Shown: piece after piece, positions 27,653 through 35,859 of the stretch
Position numbering within the stretch: position 1 is the stretch's first letter
How the letters are laid out: every line of letters starts with the position of its first letter
From: Spirochaeta sp. LUC14_002_19_P3
Lineage (GTDB): Bacteria; Spirochaetota; Spirochaetia; DSM-2461
DNA length: 38,087 nt
Reading direction: 5' to 3'
Assembly (NCBI GenBank): GCA_002084135.1
Contig: MUIB01000089.1
Coordinates: 1-38,087 of the forward strand
The notes under the pieces: generated by a model
Told to the model about the DNA's origin: nothing
Seen by the model: the letters and a program-made list of their open reading frames with translations, nothing else
The model's database searches: none
Position numbers and translations under genes: made by a program

Positions 27653-28723
27653 TCAATCCGTGCCCATTTCATCTTTACCTGCCGCATCCCTTACAAGCTG
27701 GGATTTCCCCCTACGGCAAATCAGTATCCGGTCGTTAGCAGAGACAACGATAAGATTTTCAACTCCGCACAAGGCCACCGGGCGATCAGCATAGACAAAG
27801 TTTCCATTGGACTCACAGGTATAGACTGGCGCATTCGGTGATATATTCAAATCGGCTATAACATCCCAGCTTCCTACATCGTTCCACTGGAATTGTGCTT
27901 TTACCATCTGTATTCTGGAAGTTTTTTCCATTACCGTGTAGTCCACGGATAGAGACGGACAGTTCTGATAGCGGGTTCGCAGTTCCTGAGTCGGCTCCAA
28001 TAGCAGTATGCCGCTCTCTTCACGCCGCTTGAACCAGGCATGTTCCGGAGTTTCAAATGCCGCGGCAACTTCGGGGCTGCATATCCGCAGTTCCTCCATG
28101 AAGACCGTATTGACATAGGTAAAAAGACCCGCGTTCCAGAAATACCGGCCTGAATCGAAGTATTTCTTGGCGGTTTGCTCATCGGGTTTTTCCCTGAAGG
28201 AAAGCACTTCAAAACCGCTGCCCACGGCATTGCCGACTTCGATGTAGCCGTATCCCGAAGCGGGATGGGTGGGGACAATGCCGTAAGGAACAATGAAGCC
28301 TTTACGGGCCTCAATCGATGCGGCTTCCACGGAAGCCGAAAAAGATTCAATCGGGGAGATAAGATGATCCGCCGCCATAACCAGGCTTGTTTCCTGCCGC
28401 TTTCCATCCAAACCCATCCAGGCCGCGGCCAGAGCCAGGGCGGGGGCGGTATTGCGTGCCATCGGCTCCGCTAGTATAACAATGCGTTCTCTGAGATTTT
28501 TTTCCATGTCCCGACATTCGTCCAGCATCGCCGCCGTACAATCTTCGTGGGTTACAACACAGACAGTTCCTTTCATGCCTAAAGCAAATGCTCTCTTTAG
28601 GGTTAAGCGGAATAAACTCCGATTACCGCCTACCTTCATAAACTGCTTTGGCCGGGCACCCAGAGAAGCAGGCCAAAGCCGTTTCCCCGCACCGCCAGCC
28701 ATAATAATAACATTTTCAACCAT
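27653..28723 (-). CDS. Mannose-1-phosphate guanylyltransferase
   Basis: IIMAGGAGKRLWPASLGARPKQF signature, VMEKTSR. Confidence 0.93.
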   Translation of the reverse strand: MVENVIIMAGGAGKRLWPASLGARPKQFMKVGGNRSLFRLTLKRAFALGMKGTVCVVTHEDCTAAMLDECRDMEKNLRERIVILAEPMARNTAPALALAAAWMGLDGKRQETSLVMAADHLISPIESFSASVEAASIEARKGFIVPYGIVPTHPASGYGYIEVGNAVGSGFEVLSFREKPDEQTAKKYFDSGRYFWNAGLFTYVNTVFMEELRICSPEVAAAFETPEHAWFKRREESGILLLEPTQELRTRYQNCPSLSVDYTVMEKTSRIQMVKAQFQWNDVGSWDVIADLNISPNAPVYTCESNGNFVYADRPVALCGVENLIVVSANDRILICRRGKSQLVRDAAGKDEMGTD

Positions 28724-28812
28724 AATTTTAAAAATCTCCCCGCTTGAAGACTTAACATTTCATGCAAATCAGAGTATCATTGCCATATTACTAATTATTA
28801 CAAGGAATGAAT

Positions 28813-29889
28813 ATGCCTTTTAAGCTTTCAATTTACCCTTGGGTGCATTGTTGTCGGTGCAATGATAATCAATGGAAAGGGGAATTCATAGAGCATGAAC
28901 ATTGTTCGCCGGAGGAAGAGGCGCGGCTTGGCGCAGAGGATGATTTGCTAACCCGCAGAAATCATATTCCCGGTGTGCCGATGGTGAATTTTACCAGCCA
29001 GTACGGACTGGGCTGTTTCGAGGGATTAAAAGCCTATCCTCAGAAAGACGGAACACTCAAGCTGTTCAGGCCGGAACGAAACTGTGCGAGAATGGCCGTT
29101 TCCATGCGCGGTTTGCGTATGCCCCCCATACCAGAAGACCTTCTTCTTGAAACTATATTTGAAATTGTTCGCCGCAATAAGGTTTTGGGATTCGCTCCAG
29201 AGTACGATGCAGCCTGGGAAAAGGATATATGGCAGAATGCCGCAACTGTGTATGTTCGCCCCTTCGCGATATCCGAGCCGGGTATCGGGGTGAACCTTTC
29301 TGTCACGCCTTGGGTTATTACAATATGCACCACGGTATCCGCTTATTTCCGACTGGGTGAAAATAACGCGGTGGTATCCAAAAGGATACGGGCCACTCCC
29401 GGCGGAACAGGCTGGATTAAAACCGCCGCCAACTATGTTACCTCTACTCTGGCTAAAGCCGAAGCCTTAGACGAAGGGTATATGGAAGCCATTTTTCTTG
29501 ACTGCACAACAGGAAAAAATATCGAGGAAGGATCATCCTGCAATTTTTTTGCTGTATTGAAAGACGGCACTGTTGTAACTCCCGAGCTGCACGACACCAT
29601 TCTTCCAGGCATAACCCGCGATTCCGTAATGGTTTTGGCCCGGGACATGGGCATGAAAACGCAGGAAAGAGACCTCTCTCTGGAAGAGGTATTCGATGAT
29701 GCTTCTGAATGCTTCGTTACGGGCACTGCGGCCGGTGTTACTCCGCTGAGTTCCATTACCCGCGAAGGAAAAACAAAACGCTTTGCCAGCCTTGAAGCGG
29801 ATTCCGTTTCCAACCGCTTTCTCAAGCAATTAAAAGGCATTCAATTCGGTGCCCTTAGCGACAAGCATGGCTGGATGCGGGATGTTTAG
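28813..29889 (+). CDS. ilvE: Branched-chain amino acid aminotransferase (class IV)
   Basis: QYGLGCFEGLKAY, TAANYVTSTLAKAEA, EGSSCNFF. Confidence 0.92.
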   Translation: MPFKLSIYPWVHCCRCNDNQWKGEFIEHEHCSPEEEARLGAEDDLLTRRNHIPGVPMVNFTSQYGLGCFEGLKAYPQKDGTLKLFRPERNCARMAVSMRGLRMPPIPEDLLLETIFEIVRRNKVLGFAPEYDAAWEKDIWQNAATVYVRPFAISEPGIGVNLSVTPWVITICTTVSAYFRLGENNAVVSKRIRATPGGTGWIKTAANYVTSTLAKAEALDEGYMEAIFLDCTTGKNIEEGSSCNFFAVLKDGTVVTPELHDTILPGITRDSVMVLARDMGMKTQERDLSLEEVFDDASECFVTGTAAGVTPLSSITREGKTKRFASLEADSVSNRFLKQLKGIQFGALSDKHGWMRDV

Positions 29890-29935
29890 CGTCTTGCGGC
29901 ACCCTTTTAGCCGCAGGGAGCCAGGGGAATTGCAT

Positions 29936-29963
29936 CGGAAAACTCCAAAAATGGAGTTTTCCG
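29936..29963. terminator. Perfect 12-bp stem-loop between convergent genes
   Basis: CGGAAAACTCCA-AAAA-TGGAGTTTTCCG. Confidence 0.75.
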
Positions 29964-29979
29964 AGCTTCCCAATTCTTC

Positions 29980-30318
29980 TTACTTGCCAGACTTAAGTTG
30001 CCTGTCGGGAATGCTTTCCGGCTCTTTTCCCAAAGCGGCCACTTCCTCTGTAACAAACAGCCCGCAATAGCATTGTCCGTATTCCGTCATATCGGCATGA
30101 GCGTAAACACAGGGACAAATAATATCCTTGTCTTTTGCCTCATCTGTATCGCGGCAGGGACAAAAAAGAGCACCATAAATAACGAGATTCTGTTCCAGGC
30201 CAGTCTCAATCAATTCCCGAAAATCCTTTAAGGGCTGTACTGTCCAGTTGTGTTTCTTTGCAATCTGTTCAATCTGACTTGATATTTCCATGATTAAAAG
30301 TAAATCTCCTTTTCCCAC
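29980..30318 (-). CDS. Ferredoxin-thioredoxin reductase catalytic (beta) chain family
   Basis: CPC-X12-CPC-X12-CYC cysteine pattern. Confidence 0.88.
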   Translation of the reverse strand: MGKGDLLLIMEISSQIEQIAKKHNWTVQPLKDFRELIETGLEQNLVIYGALFCPCRDTDEAKDKDIICPCVYAHADMTEYGQCYCGLFVTEEVAALGKEPESIPDRQLKSGK

Positions 30319-30593
30319 TGCTGTTTATTAAAGCCTACCAGAATTGTGCTATCATTAAGTACCAGGCTTGGATAAGCGGGAGGCTTTCCAAATTTTTCTT
30401 TAAACTCGTTTTTAATGGCCAGTTTATCTTCTTTTGGAATTGTATCCATATCAAGATAGCGAAACGCGAGTTTCCTGGCACTTAAGTATCCTCTGGCTCG
30501 AACACAGTGCACACACGTGGTAAGGCTGAACAATGTAAGATTCTTAACCTTACCGCTTCCGGCGGCCACAATCCAGTAATTATTATCGAACAT
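30294..30593 (-). CDS. Glutaredoxin-like protein
   Basis: LFSLTTCVHCVRARGYL (CxxC); overlaps the FTR ORF by 25 nt; SD AGGAAG before ATG at 30593. Confidence 0.8.
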   Translation of the reverse strand: MFDNNYWIVAAGSGKVKNLTLFSLTTCVHCVRARGYLSARKLAFRYLDMDTIPKEDKLAIKNEFKEKFGKPPAYPSLVLNDSTILVGFNKQQWEKEIYF

Positions 30594-30638
30594 AGACTTC
30601 CTCATTCTCCAGAGGTATCATTAATATGACCTTTTTAC

Positions 30639-30644
30639 TATAAT
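30639..30644 (+). promoter_or_regulatory. Consensus -10 TATAAT for the thioredoxin gene, about 7 nt before its ATG
   Basis: TACTATAATCAACGAATG. Confidence 0.45.
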
Positions 30645-30650
30645 CAACGA

Positions 30651-30980
30651 ATGAAAAATATTCAAGCCATTGAAGAATTTCAGGCACTGATCCGTGGAGA
30701 AATGCCTTTTTGCGCGGTTTTTTCTGCGGATTGGTGTAAGGACTGCCTGGTTATAAAGACCGTACTCAAGGAAATTGAAGAAGAGTACCGGGGAAAATAC
30801 ACCTTTGCGGTTGTAGACCGGGACAAATTTATAGATATTTGCCATGAGTACGATGTGCTGGGCATACCCAGTTTCATTATTTTCAAATCGGGGAAAGCCC
30901 TCAGCACCTTCATTAGTTCCAGGAGAAAAACCAGAAAGGAAATTACAGATTTCCTTGATAATGCGGCTGCCGGGCAGTAA
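30651..30980 (+). CDS. Thioredoxin-like protein (WCKDC active site)
   Basis: FSADWCKDCLVIKTVL, cis-Pro motif GIPSF. Confidence 0.9.
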   Translation: MKNIQAIEEFQALIRGEMPFCAVFSADWCKDCLVIKTVLKEIEEEYRGKYTFAVVDRDKFIDICHEYDVLGIPSFIIFKSGKALSTFISSRRKTRKEITDFLDNAAAGQ

Positions 30981-31000
30981 AGGGCACCTCTAAAGCAGCC
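30981..31000 (+). repeat. Solitary MITE terminus AGGGCACCTCTAAA abutting a stop codon
   Basis: Matches family terminus. Confidence 0.6.
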
Positions 31001-31010
31001 TAAACGTTTT

Positions 31011-31619
31011 CTATGCGGATTGTATGAAACCACGAATGCCCTGAAGCAGCGATTCATGGGTGTCGGCCACGGGAAAATGAGGGTATTCCTTCCTTATGGC
31101 CTCGGGTGCCCGAAAAAACATTCCGGCATGGGCGGCCTTAAGCATGGAAACATCATTATAAGAATCCCCGGCGGCAAAAACCTGCAGGCCCATGGCCCGC
31201 AAACTTTCCACGGCCTTACGCTTTCCGTCCTGCTGACGCAGCCTGTATCCGACAATACGGCCACCGTTGTCCACCTCCAGAGTGTTGCAGAACAGCGTAG
31301 GCCAATCCAGCTTCTTCATAAGGGGGGCGGCAAATTGTTCAAAAGTATCCGAAAGTATAATGAGCTGAGTTTCTGACCGCAGCTTCGCGGTAAACTCGGC
31401 CGCTCCATCCAGAGGCTCAAGACCGGCAATAACGGCCTGAATATCGCCAAGGTGAATCTTCTCCCTGTCGAGAATCTTCAACCGGTAATTCATGAGTTCA
31501 TCGTAATCGCTTATATCCCTGGTAGTGAGCTTAAGTTCGTCCAGTTTGGTTTTTTGAGCAACCGCAATCCAAATTTCCGGAACAAGAACTCCTTCCAGGT
31601 CCAGGCAAACCACTTCCAT
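31011..31619 (-). CDS. thrH: ThrH-type phosphoserine phosphatase / phosphoserine:homoserine phosphotransferase
   Basis: MEVVCLDLEGVLVPEIWI...AAGDSYNDVSMLKAA HAD motifs in ThrH context. Confidence 0.9.
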   Translation of the reverse strand: MEVVCLDLEGVLVPEIWIAVAQKTKLDELKLTTRDISDYDELMNYRLKILDREKIHLGDIQAVIAGLEPLDGAAEFTAKLRSETQLIILSDTFEQFAAPLMKKLDWPTLFCNTLEVDNGGRIVGYRLRQQDGKRKAVESLRAMGLQVFAAGDSYNDVSMLKAAHAGMFFRAPEAIRKEYPHFPVADTHESLLQGIRGFIQSA

Positions 31620-31729
31620 AAATGCTCCTTTGAGAGTGTTATCAAGGGGTATCTTACCCTAAAAATGCGGGTGCGTCTATGTATCTGAAGGGAGGCCTGG
31701 GGAGGCTGTATGAACCACACCGGGGGTGT

Positions 31730-31768
31730 AACCACCTGCCTGCGCCGAGGCTTCGGCAGGCAGGCGAA
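31730..31768 (+). repeat. Palindromic core of repeat B
   Basis: AACCACCTGCCTGCGCCGAGGCTTCGGCAGGCAGGCGAA. Confidence 0.85.
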
Positions 31769-31882
31769 TGGGCACGGATAGGGTCTTTTGGAGAGGAAGC
31801 GGGATGCAGCTCGGCTGGCCCATAAACTTTGAAACTTATCCAAAATCAACGATTACAGGACTAGCACTTTAATCTTTAGCAA

Positions 31883-31912
31883 TTTTCGCGTCTTTCGCGC
31901 CTTTCGCGGTTA
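31883..31912. repeat. TTTCGCGYC-type 9-bp simple repeat, copy 1
   Basis: ttttcgcgtctttcgcgcctttcgcggtta; second copy at 31959-31986. Confidence 0.8.
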
Positions 31913-31958
31913 AAACAAAAGGATTTTAGATATATTATACGAATTGTAGATACACCCC

Positions 31959-31986
31959 TTCGCGATTTTCGCGCCTTTCGCGGTTA
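31959..31986. repeat. TTTCGCGYC-type simple repeat, copy 2, immediately upstream of the mod SD
   Basis: ttcgcgattttcgcgcctttcgcggtta. Confidence 0.8.
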
Positions 31987-32003
31987 GAAACAGGAGATTT
32001 ACA

Positions 32004-33992
32004 ATGGAAAAACTCAAAATGCACAGCCCTAACTTTGCAGAAGAGAATATTGCAAAGCTGGTAGCCCTTTTTCCGGGCTGCGTTACCGAATCGACCGATG
32101 AAGAAGGCAAGCCCAAACAGGCTATCGACTTTGATTTGCTGCGGCAGGAGCTGGCAAGTTCAATCGTGGAAGGGCCGCAGGAGCGTTACCACCTGAACTG
32201 GCCCGGCAAGCGGAAAGCTCTGCTTGCCGCCAATGCACCCATTGCCAAGACACTGCGCCCCTGCCGTGAGGAAAGTATGGATTTCGATACCACTGAAAAT
32301 CTTTTTATCGAAGGTGACAATCTCGATGCCCTGAAACTCCTGCAGGAAACCTACCTCGGCAAGGTGAAGATAATCTACATCGACCCGCCGTATAACACGG
32401 GGAAGGATTTTATTTATGCCGATAAATTTACAATGGAAAATGGACAATGGAAAATGGACAGTGGGGATTACGATAAAGAAGGTAACCGCCTCGTAGCCAA
32501 TACCGAATCCAATGGCCGCTTTCATTCAGACTGGCTGAGTATGATGTATTCGCGGTTAAAATTAGCCAGAAACCTCCTGAAGGATGATGGGGTTATTGTT
32601 ATTCACATTGATGAAAACGAGTATCCAAATCTTGAAAAAATACTCAGTGAGATTTTTGGTGAAGAAAACAATCTGGGAACAATTGTTTGGGATAAAAGAA
32701 ACCCAAAAGGAGAGGTTGCAGGTGTTGCACAGCAGCATGAGTTGCTTTCAATTTATAGCAAGAACAAAACCTTTTTTAAGGAGTTAAGCGAACTAAAAAG
32801 GCCCAAAGAAAATGCCCAACAGATACTGAAAAAGGCATCGGATTTGATTAGGCGATCAGAAGGTATCAATGAAACGATTAGAGAGGATTTTAGAAAATGG
32901 ATTTCGGCAAAAGATTTTAGCGGAGGCGAAAAAGCTTATAGTTTAATTGATGATGATGGCAAAGTGTATCAGTCGGTATCAATGGCAGCGCCTGATAAAC
33001 CTGAAACGCGATCACATAGACCGCTTATTCATCCTGTCACAAAAAATCCTTGTTCGGTTCCAGCAAAAGGCTGGCGTTTTCCTGATGAAACGATGGATAT
33101 ATTGTTAGAAAGAAAGGAAATTGTATTTGGTATTGATGACACTACCCAGCCTAGAAGGAAGTATTTGTTATCGGAAAATCTTTACGAGAATGTTCCATCA
33201 CTGCTTTATTTTGGTGGAAGCGATGATGCACTCGGGTTACCATTTGATAATCCAAAGCCTGTTTTGGTTGCCAAACAACTTCTCGAATCAGTTTGCAAGG
33301 CAAATGACATCATCCTCGACTTCTTCGCCGGCTCCGCCACAACCGCCCACGCCGTCATGCAACTCAACGCCGAAGACGGAGGCAAACGCAAATTCATCAT
33401 GGTTCAGCTCCCGGAAGCCTGTAATGAAAAAACCGAAGCCTTCAAGGCAGGCTACAAAACCATTGCCGAAATCAGCAAAGAACGAATCCGCCGCGCCGGG
33501 AAGAAAATCAAAGAAGAGCATGCCGCAAGGGCTCCCAATCTGGACACCGGCTTCCGTGTACTCAAAATCGACTCTTCCAATATGGCCGATGTGTATTACA
33601 CACCGGACGCCGTTAAACAAAACCAGCTCAAGCTACTCAGCAACAACATTAAAGACAACCGCAGCCCCGAAGACCTGCTTTTTCAGGTTCTGCTCGACTG
33701 GGGGGTTGATTTAACTTTGCCGATTTCTCGCGAAATCATCAAAGTTAAGAAGGATGAAGGCGGAAGGATGAAGGATGAAGAGTTTGAAGTGTTTTTTGTT
33801 GATGGAAATGCGCTTGTAGCTTGCTTCGAGAAGGATGGAAAGATCACCGAGGATTTCTGTAAAGAGCTCGCTGGAAGGCAGCCGCTGCGTGTTGTGTTCA
33901 GGGACTCCGGCTTCAAAAACGACAGCGTAAAAATTAACGTTGAGCAGATTTTTAAGCTCATGAGCCCGCACACGGATGTGAAGGCCATTTAG
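32004..33992 (+). CDS. mod: Type III restriction-modification DNA methyltransferase (adenine-specific, Mod)
   Basis: IYIDPPYNTGKDF (DPPY) and DFFAGSATTAHAVM motifs, type III architecture; SD caggag. Confidence 0.95.
   Translation: MEKLKMHSPNFAEENIAKLVALFPGCVTESTDEEGKPKQAIDFDLLRQELASSIVEGPQERYHLNWPGKRKALLAANAPIAKTLRPCREESMDFDTTENLFIEGDNLDALKLLQETYLGKVKIIYIDPPYNTGKDFIYADKFTMENGQWKMDSGDYDKEGNRLVANTESNGRFHSDWLSMMYSRLKLARNLLKDDGVIVIHIDENEYPNLEKILSEIFGEENNLGTIVWDKRNPKGEVAGVAQQHELLSIYSKNKTFFKELSELKRPKENAQQILKKASDLIRRSEGINETIREDFRKWISAKDFSGGEKAYSLIDDDGKVYQSVSMAAPDKPETRSHRPLIHPVTKNPCSVPAKGWRFPDETMDILLERKEIVFGIDDTTQPRRKYLLSENLYENVPSLLYFGGSDDALGLPFDNPKPVLVAKQLLESVCKANDIILDFFAGSATTAHAVMQLNAEDGGKRKFIMVQLPEACNEKTEAFKAGYKTIAEISKERIRRAGKKIKEEHAARAPNLDTGFRVLKIDSSNMADVYYTPDAVKQNQLKLLSNNIKDNRSPEDLLFQVLLDWGVDLTLPISREIIKVKKDEGGRMKDEEFEVFFVDGNALVACFEKDGKITEDFCKELAGRQPLRVVFRDSGFKNDSVKINVEQIFKLMSPHTDVKAI
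32430..32466 (+). repeat. 14-bp tandem repeat CAATGGAAAATGGA inside mod
   Basis: Two full copies plus partial third; translated as TMENGQWKMDSG. Confidence 0.85.
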
Positions 33993-34004
33993 GAGGTGTG
34001 TAAT

Positions 34005-34868
34005 ATGCCAAAGAAAAAGACCATTCCAGTTGCTATCTGCTATGATTTTGATGGGACGCTTATACGCGGGAACATGCAGGAAAATAGCTTTATCCCCGAA
34101 TTGGGAGTGGAGAAGGATGATTTTTGGGATGAGGTTAAAAAGGAGAAAGAAAAGCATGATATGGACGAAGTCCTGGCATATATGAAATTAATGGTGCGCA
34201 AGGCAGGAGAAAAAAATCAGCCTTTTAACAAGCAAAGCCTTACAAAGCATGGGGAATTCGTCTCCTTGTTTCCGGGAGTAAAAGATTGGTTTGCCGCAAT
34301 TAACGAGTTCGGTGAGAAAATCGGTTTAGACCTTGAGCACTATGTTATTTCTTCAGGTATTGATGATATGATTAAGGGCTCGCCTATTGGGGGAGAATTT
34401 AAATGTATATTCGCATCTGGATTTGTTTATGATGCCAATGGCGTTCCTTCTTTTGCTGCACGATCCATAAACTATACAACAAAAACACAGTATCTGTTTC
34501 GCATTAATAAAGGGATACTGAATAGCTGGGACAGTAATGTCAACAAAGTGATGCCGGAGAACAAGCGCCCCCGACCTTTTTCACGAATGATTTATTTGGG
34601 GGATGGTGAAACAGATGTACCTACCATGAAAATGCTGAATTATCAGGGAGGCTATTCCATTGCCGTTTACCCTCCCCCAAAAGGGAAATATAGAACAAAA
34701 GAAGAAGCGGAAAAGAAGCAGTTGGCTGAAAATCTTCAAAAGGATAATCGTGCACAATTTGTTGCGGAGGCAGATTATTCAAAAGAGAAGAATCTTTTTA
34801 AACTTGTTTCTGCACTGCTGGAACGTATCGCAAACGAAGAAAATTTTGGGATGAACAGGAAAGCTTAA
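34005..34868 (+). CDS. HAD-superfamily hydrolase-like protein
   Basis: ICYDFDGTLIRGNM (DxDGT), YLGDGETDVPTMK; SD overlaps mod stop (TAGGAGGTG). Confidence 0.85.
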   Translation: MPKKKTIPVAICYDFDGTLIRGNMQENSFIPELGVEKDDFWDEVKKEKEKHDMDEVLAYMKLMVRKAGEKNQPFNKQSLTKHGEFVSLFPGVKDWFAAINEFGEKIGLDLEHYVISSGIDDMIKGSPIGGEFKCIFASGFVYDANGVPSFAARSINYTTKTQYLFRINKGILNSWDSNVNKVMPENKRPRPFSRMIYLGDGETDVPTMKMLNYQGGYSIAVYPPPKGKYRTKEEAEKKQLAENLQKDNRAQFVAEADYSKEKNLFKLVSALLERIANEENFGMNRKA

Positions 34869-34871
34869 CCG

Positions 34872-35429
34872 ATGAGTCATTCTGAAAATCACGAAATGGA
34901 ACCCTCCAAAGGACAGTTTTTGATTTATCAGGCTGAAGACGGCAAACTCAACCTTGATGTCCGGTTTGAAGATAAGTCCGTCTGACTCACTCAGTAGCTA
35001 ATGGCGGAGTTGTTTCAGACGACACAACTAAGTCAGCATGTATTAAATATTTATGAGGAAGAGGAATTGCTTCCAAAAGAAACTCACAAGAAATTCTTGT
35101 GAGTTCAAACGGAAGGACAGCGCAAAGCTAAGCGTCTGCTCGATTACTACAATCTGGATATGATTATTTCCGTTGGCTACCGGGTAAAAAGTCGTCTGGC
35201 AACCAGATTCAGGATATGGGCAACACAACAACTCGCCGAGTTTATTAAAAAAGGATTTCTACTTGATGATGAACGTCTGAAGAATCCGGATCAGCCCTTC
35301 GATTACTTTGAAGAGTTGGAGTGTCGCATTCAGGATATCCGAACATCAAATGAGAAACCCGCCGGAAGACCGGCGGGTAAGGAATTAAAAACGGAAAGAA
35401 AAGCTTTAAACACCCACGAGAAAAGCTGA
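34872..35429 (+). pseudogene. RhuM-family (virulence RhuM-like) pseudogene with three in-frame stops and a repeat-replaced C-terminus
   Basis: Single frame reads ...FEDKSV*LTQ*LMAELFQTT...KKFL*VQTEGQRKAKRLLDYYNLDMIISVGYRVKSRLATRFRIWATQQLAEFIKKGFLLDDERLKNPDQPFDYFEELECRIQDIRTS; stops at 34983, 34995, 35100. Confidence 0.88.
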
Positions 35430-35511
35430 GCAATCCGAAAACATGGAAGACTATAAATCATAAAAATAAAAATGTCAATACTGGATTTCATTATTTTTAT
35501 GAAATATTTCT
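35348..35511 (+). repeat. Direct repeat D, copy 1 (about 164 bp near-identical, then diverged homology)
   Basis: AAATGAGAAACCCGCCGGAAGACCGGCGGGT...GAAATATTTCT repeated at 35607. Confidence 0.95.
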
Positions 35512-35606
35512 GAACTCGCTATTTTTACCCTTCTTCGATTGCCGAACATCTGATAATCCGGCTATTCTCTCGGATACTCCTCTTGAAAATAGAACTTTTA
35601 TGCCCT

Positions 35607-35770
35607 AAATGAGAAACCCGCCGGAAGACCGGCGGGTAAGGAATTAAAAACGGAAGGAAAAGCTTTAAACACCCACGAGAAAAGCTGAGCAATCCGAAAA
35701 CATGGAAGACTATAAATCATAAAAATAAAAATGTCAATACTGGATTTCATTATTTTTATGAAATATTTCT
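35607..35770 (+). repeat. Direct repeat D, copy 2
   Basis: Offset 259 bp from copy 1; both contain hairpin ACCCGCCGG-AAGA-CCGGCGGGT. Confidence 0.95.
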
Positions 35771-35859
35771 AAATTTGACATTTCCACACTCCTTTGATTG
35801 TCCATCACTTGATAATCCGACTATTCTCTTGGATACCTCTTTATCGTTTTTTGGGGATT

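Noticed and set aside
27361-27687. 108-aa ORF (ILNSQFSILNSQ...)
   Set aside because: Translation of the GAGAATTGA tandem repeat and repeat B; not a gene.
34872-35429. Stop-codon recoding (Sec/Pyl or TGA=Trp) in rhuM
   Set aside because: Other genes here use TGA and TAG as normal stops, both types occur within rhuM, and the C-terminus is replaced by a repeat; a pseudogene is simpler.
35348-35770. CRISPR or integron attC array
   Set aside because: Only two long copies, no integrase, no regular spacers; treated as direct repeats.
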